Positions 33,738 to 34,797 of a stretch of DNA of 34,797 bases are shown in pieces (within the stretch, counting starts at the first letter, position 1; each line of letters opens with the position of its first letter). The notes beneath the pieces are model-generated. The model saw nothing but the letters and a program-made list of their open reading frames with translations. It did not search any database and was not told where the DNA came from. Made by a program: the position numbers and the translations under genes. The DNA comes from an uncultured bacterium. GTDB lineage: Bacteria; Zixibacteria; MSB-5A5; CAIYYT01. The stretch spans positions 1 to 34,797 of the forward strand of contig CAIYYT010000265.1 in NCBI GenBank assembly GCA_903930455.1. Reading direction: 5' to 3'.

Positions 33738-34550
33738 TTATCCTCCAATCCTGACTTCATAACCATAGTCTCGAAAGATCGCTGCCAGACGCTCGAGCAT
33801 TTCAGGACTTTGTGGTTCAAGTCCCAATCGCCGGCGCAGCAGGTGAAGCCGCTCAACCTTGTCTTCGCCGAGCTTGTTGTACGGCAGAAGGCTGATCCGA
33901 CGGATCGAACAGAGCGGTCTTAGAAAGGCCGCTACCGCCTCCAAATTTTCCATTGTATCCGTGATATCGGGTATCAGCGGCAAACGCACATCGATATTAC
34001 ATCCCAGCTTGGCCAGAGCGGCAAGATTCGCCAGAATGATTTCGTTGGAAACGCCAGTGTAGTACTTATGTGCTGCCGGGTCAATCAGCTTAAGATCAAA
34101 AAGGAACAAATCAACCCGATCGCGGATGCGTTCAAAATCGACAAACGACGTGTAGCCACAGGTATCGATTGTGCAATGCAGGCCGACCCCGGTGCAGGCA
34201 TCAAGCAAGTCATCTAGGAACTCGATCTGAGCCATGGGTTCACCGCCTGAGAACGTTACGCCGCCTCGGGATTGATCATAGAAAGGCTCATCGCGCATTA
34301 CTTCGTGAATGATTTCGCTGACTGTTACCATTCGGCCAAAAGTCGATTGAGACAACTGATTGGAGGTTGTAGCGATGTCACCGGCGCGACCAAGAGGGAA
34401 TGTCTCTGCCGAGGTCGACCGGCCTTCCGGGTTGTGGCACCACCAGCAATCCAGTGGGCATCCCTGGAAGAAGACTGTCGTGCGGATTCCGGGGCCGTCA
34501 TGGATACAAAATCGCCTGAGGTCGAATATGGTGCCAGTGCATTCCATCAT
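33738..34550 (-). CDS. Radical SAM glycyl-radical-enzyme activase
   Basis: 270-residue activating enzyme that places the glycyl radical on the downstream enzyme. The radical SAM motif C-x3-C-x2-C is Cys31, Cys35 and Cys38 (GCPLDCWWCHNPE), followed by the SAM-binding GGEP at 102-105 and the family pattern DLKLIDPAAHKYYTG. Most activases other than PflA carry an inserted ferredoxin domain with cysteines just after CHNPE. Here residues 39-75 contain no cysteine, so the auxiliary clusters are absent. The start is ATG 34550 or ATG 34547; neither has a clear Shine-Dalgarno. It lies 6 bases before the enzyme gene. A sigma70-type promoter is visible upstream. Confidence 0.88.
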   Translation of the reverse strand: MMECTGTIFDLRRFCIHDGPGIRTTVFFQGCPLDCWWCHNPEGRSTSAETFPLGRAGDIATTSNQLSQSTFGRMVTVSEIIHEVMRDEPFYDQSRGGVTFSGGEPMAQIEFLDDLLDACTGVGLHCTIDTCGYTSFVDFERIRDRVDLFLFDLKLIDPAAHKYYTGVSNEIILANLAALAKLGCNIDVRLPLIPDITDTMENLEAVAAFLRPLCSIRRISLLPYNKLGEDKVERLHLLRRRLGLEPQSPEMLERLAAIFRDYGYEVRIGG

Positions 34551-34797
34551 AAATAGGTAAATCGCCGCCGACTGCCGACAACCGTTTCTACTAAATTATA
34601 CGCGCATTTTCCAATCTGAGCAATAGCGATGTTGAGCCTGAAATCATAGGGTAATATCAATAGTTGTGTGTAGAAAGAGCATCCTCACATATTTTGTTTA
34701 AACGGTTATGCAGCCGGCAGCAGGGCCTCCTTGATGGGTTTGAGGTGATATTATCGTAGTTCCCACTTGGCGTTGAGGTGAGCGAAGATAGCATAGA
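34551..34797. other. Upstream region of the glycyl radical operon, right window edge
   Basis: It contains the operon promoter (34595-34623). Beyond about 34700 the minus strand shows short frames open to the window edge, including one with an internal TAA. They are too short to identify. Confidence 0.4.
34595..34623 (-). promoter_or_regulatory. Sigma70-type promoter of the activase/glycyl radical operon
   Basis: A perfect TATAAT -10 box (minus strand, 34595-34600) lies 17 bases from TTGCTC (34618-34623), which matches three of six consensus -35 bases. The expected start of transcription is about 40 bases before the activase ATG. Confidence 0.55.

Noticed and set aside
34690-34797. Possible end of a transposase or other gene at the right edge
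   Set aside because: The frames are under 55 codons. The one that looks most protein-like has an internal TAA, and no motif is recognisable.

Overview
The window looks like a piece of an uncultured anaerobic (or facultative) Gram-negative bacterium of the FCB or candidate-phylum type, with Zixibacteria or a relative as the best guess. The giant surface protein combines a dockerin-like repeat pair with a C-terminal YPNPFNP-type sorting domain, a pairing common in those phyla. The anaerobic character comes from an [FeFe]-hydrogenase-like protein, bifurcation-type flavoproteins and an oxygen-sensitive glycyl radical enzyme. The phylum assignment is inference from protein style only.

Layout. (1) 1-5447, minus strand: high-affinity potassium uptake operon kdpF-A-B-C-D. 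kdpD runs off the left edge. The 28-codon kdpF is intact. The 397-base leader holds CTTTAC repeats that fit an OmpR-type (KdpE) operator. (2) 5845-16652, minus strand: a redox operon. In transcription order it encodes a cysteine-rich protein, a small DRTGG protein, a DRTGG-ATPase (HsfB type), a sensory-type [FeFe]-hydrogenase-like protein, NuoE-, NuoF- and NuoG-like subunits, then NfnA- and NfnB-like subunits, and a rubrerythrin-like ferritin. The five genes nuoE-F-G-nfnA-nfnB all overlap, which suggests one complex moving electrons between NADH, NADPH and ferredoxin. (3) 16653-17607: a mostly empty gap ending in the terminator of the next gene. (4) 17608-23307, minus strand: a 1899-residue secreted protein with two LamG domains, about 68 RTX-like nonapeptides, a dockerin pair and a T9SS-type tail. 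(5) 23308-25159: a divergent promoter region, then an ECF sigma factor and a membrane anti-sigma factor with two zinc fingers. (6) 25169-27877, minus strand: a secreted TPR-CHAT protease, convergent with the anti-sigma gene. (7) 27878-28848: a gap with a flanked, broken ORF. (8) 28849-34550: a GH127 beta-L-arabinofuranosidase lipoprotein, convergent with a trans-4-hydroxy-L-proline dehydratase-like glycyl radical enzyme and its radical-SAM activase.

How the parts may work together. The redox operon probably balances NADH, NADPH and ferredoxin pools under the control of a hydrogenase-derived sensor. The sigma/anti-sigma pair may control the giant surface protein, because matching ECF-type promoter elements lie back to back between them. 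The GH127 and glycyl radical genes suggest use of plant hydroxyproline-rich glycoproteins: one enzyme would remove arabinose from hydroxyproline, and the other would dehydrate the freed hydroxyproline. No tRNA, rRNA, CRISPR array or intact insertion sequence was seen.
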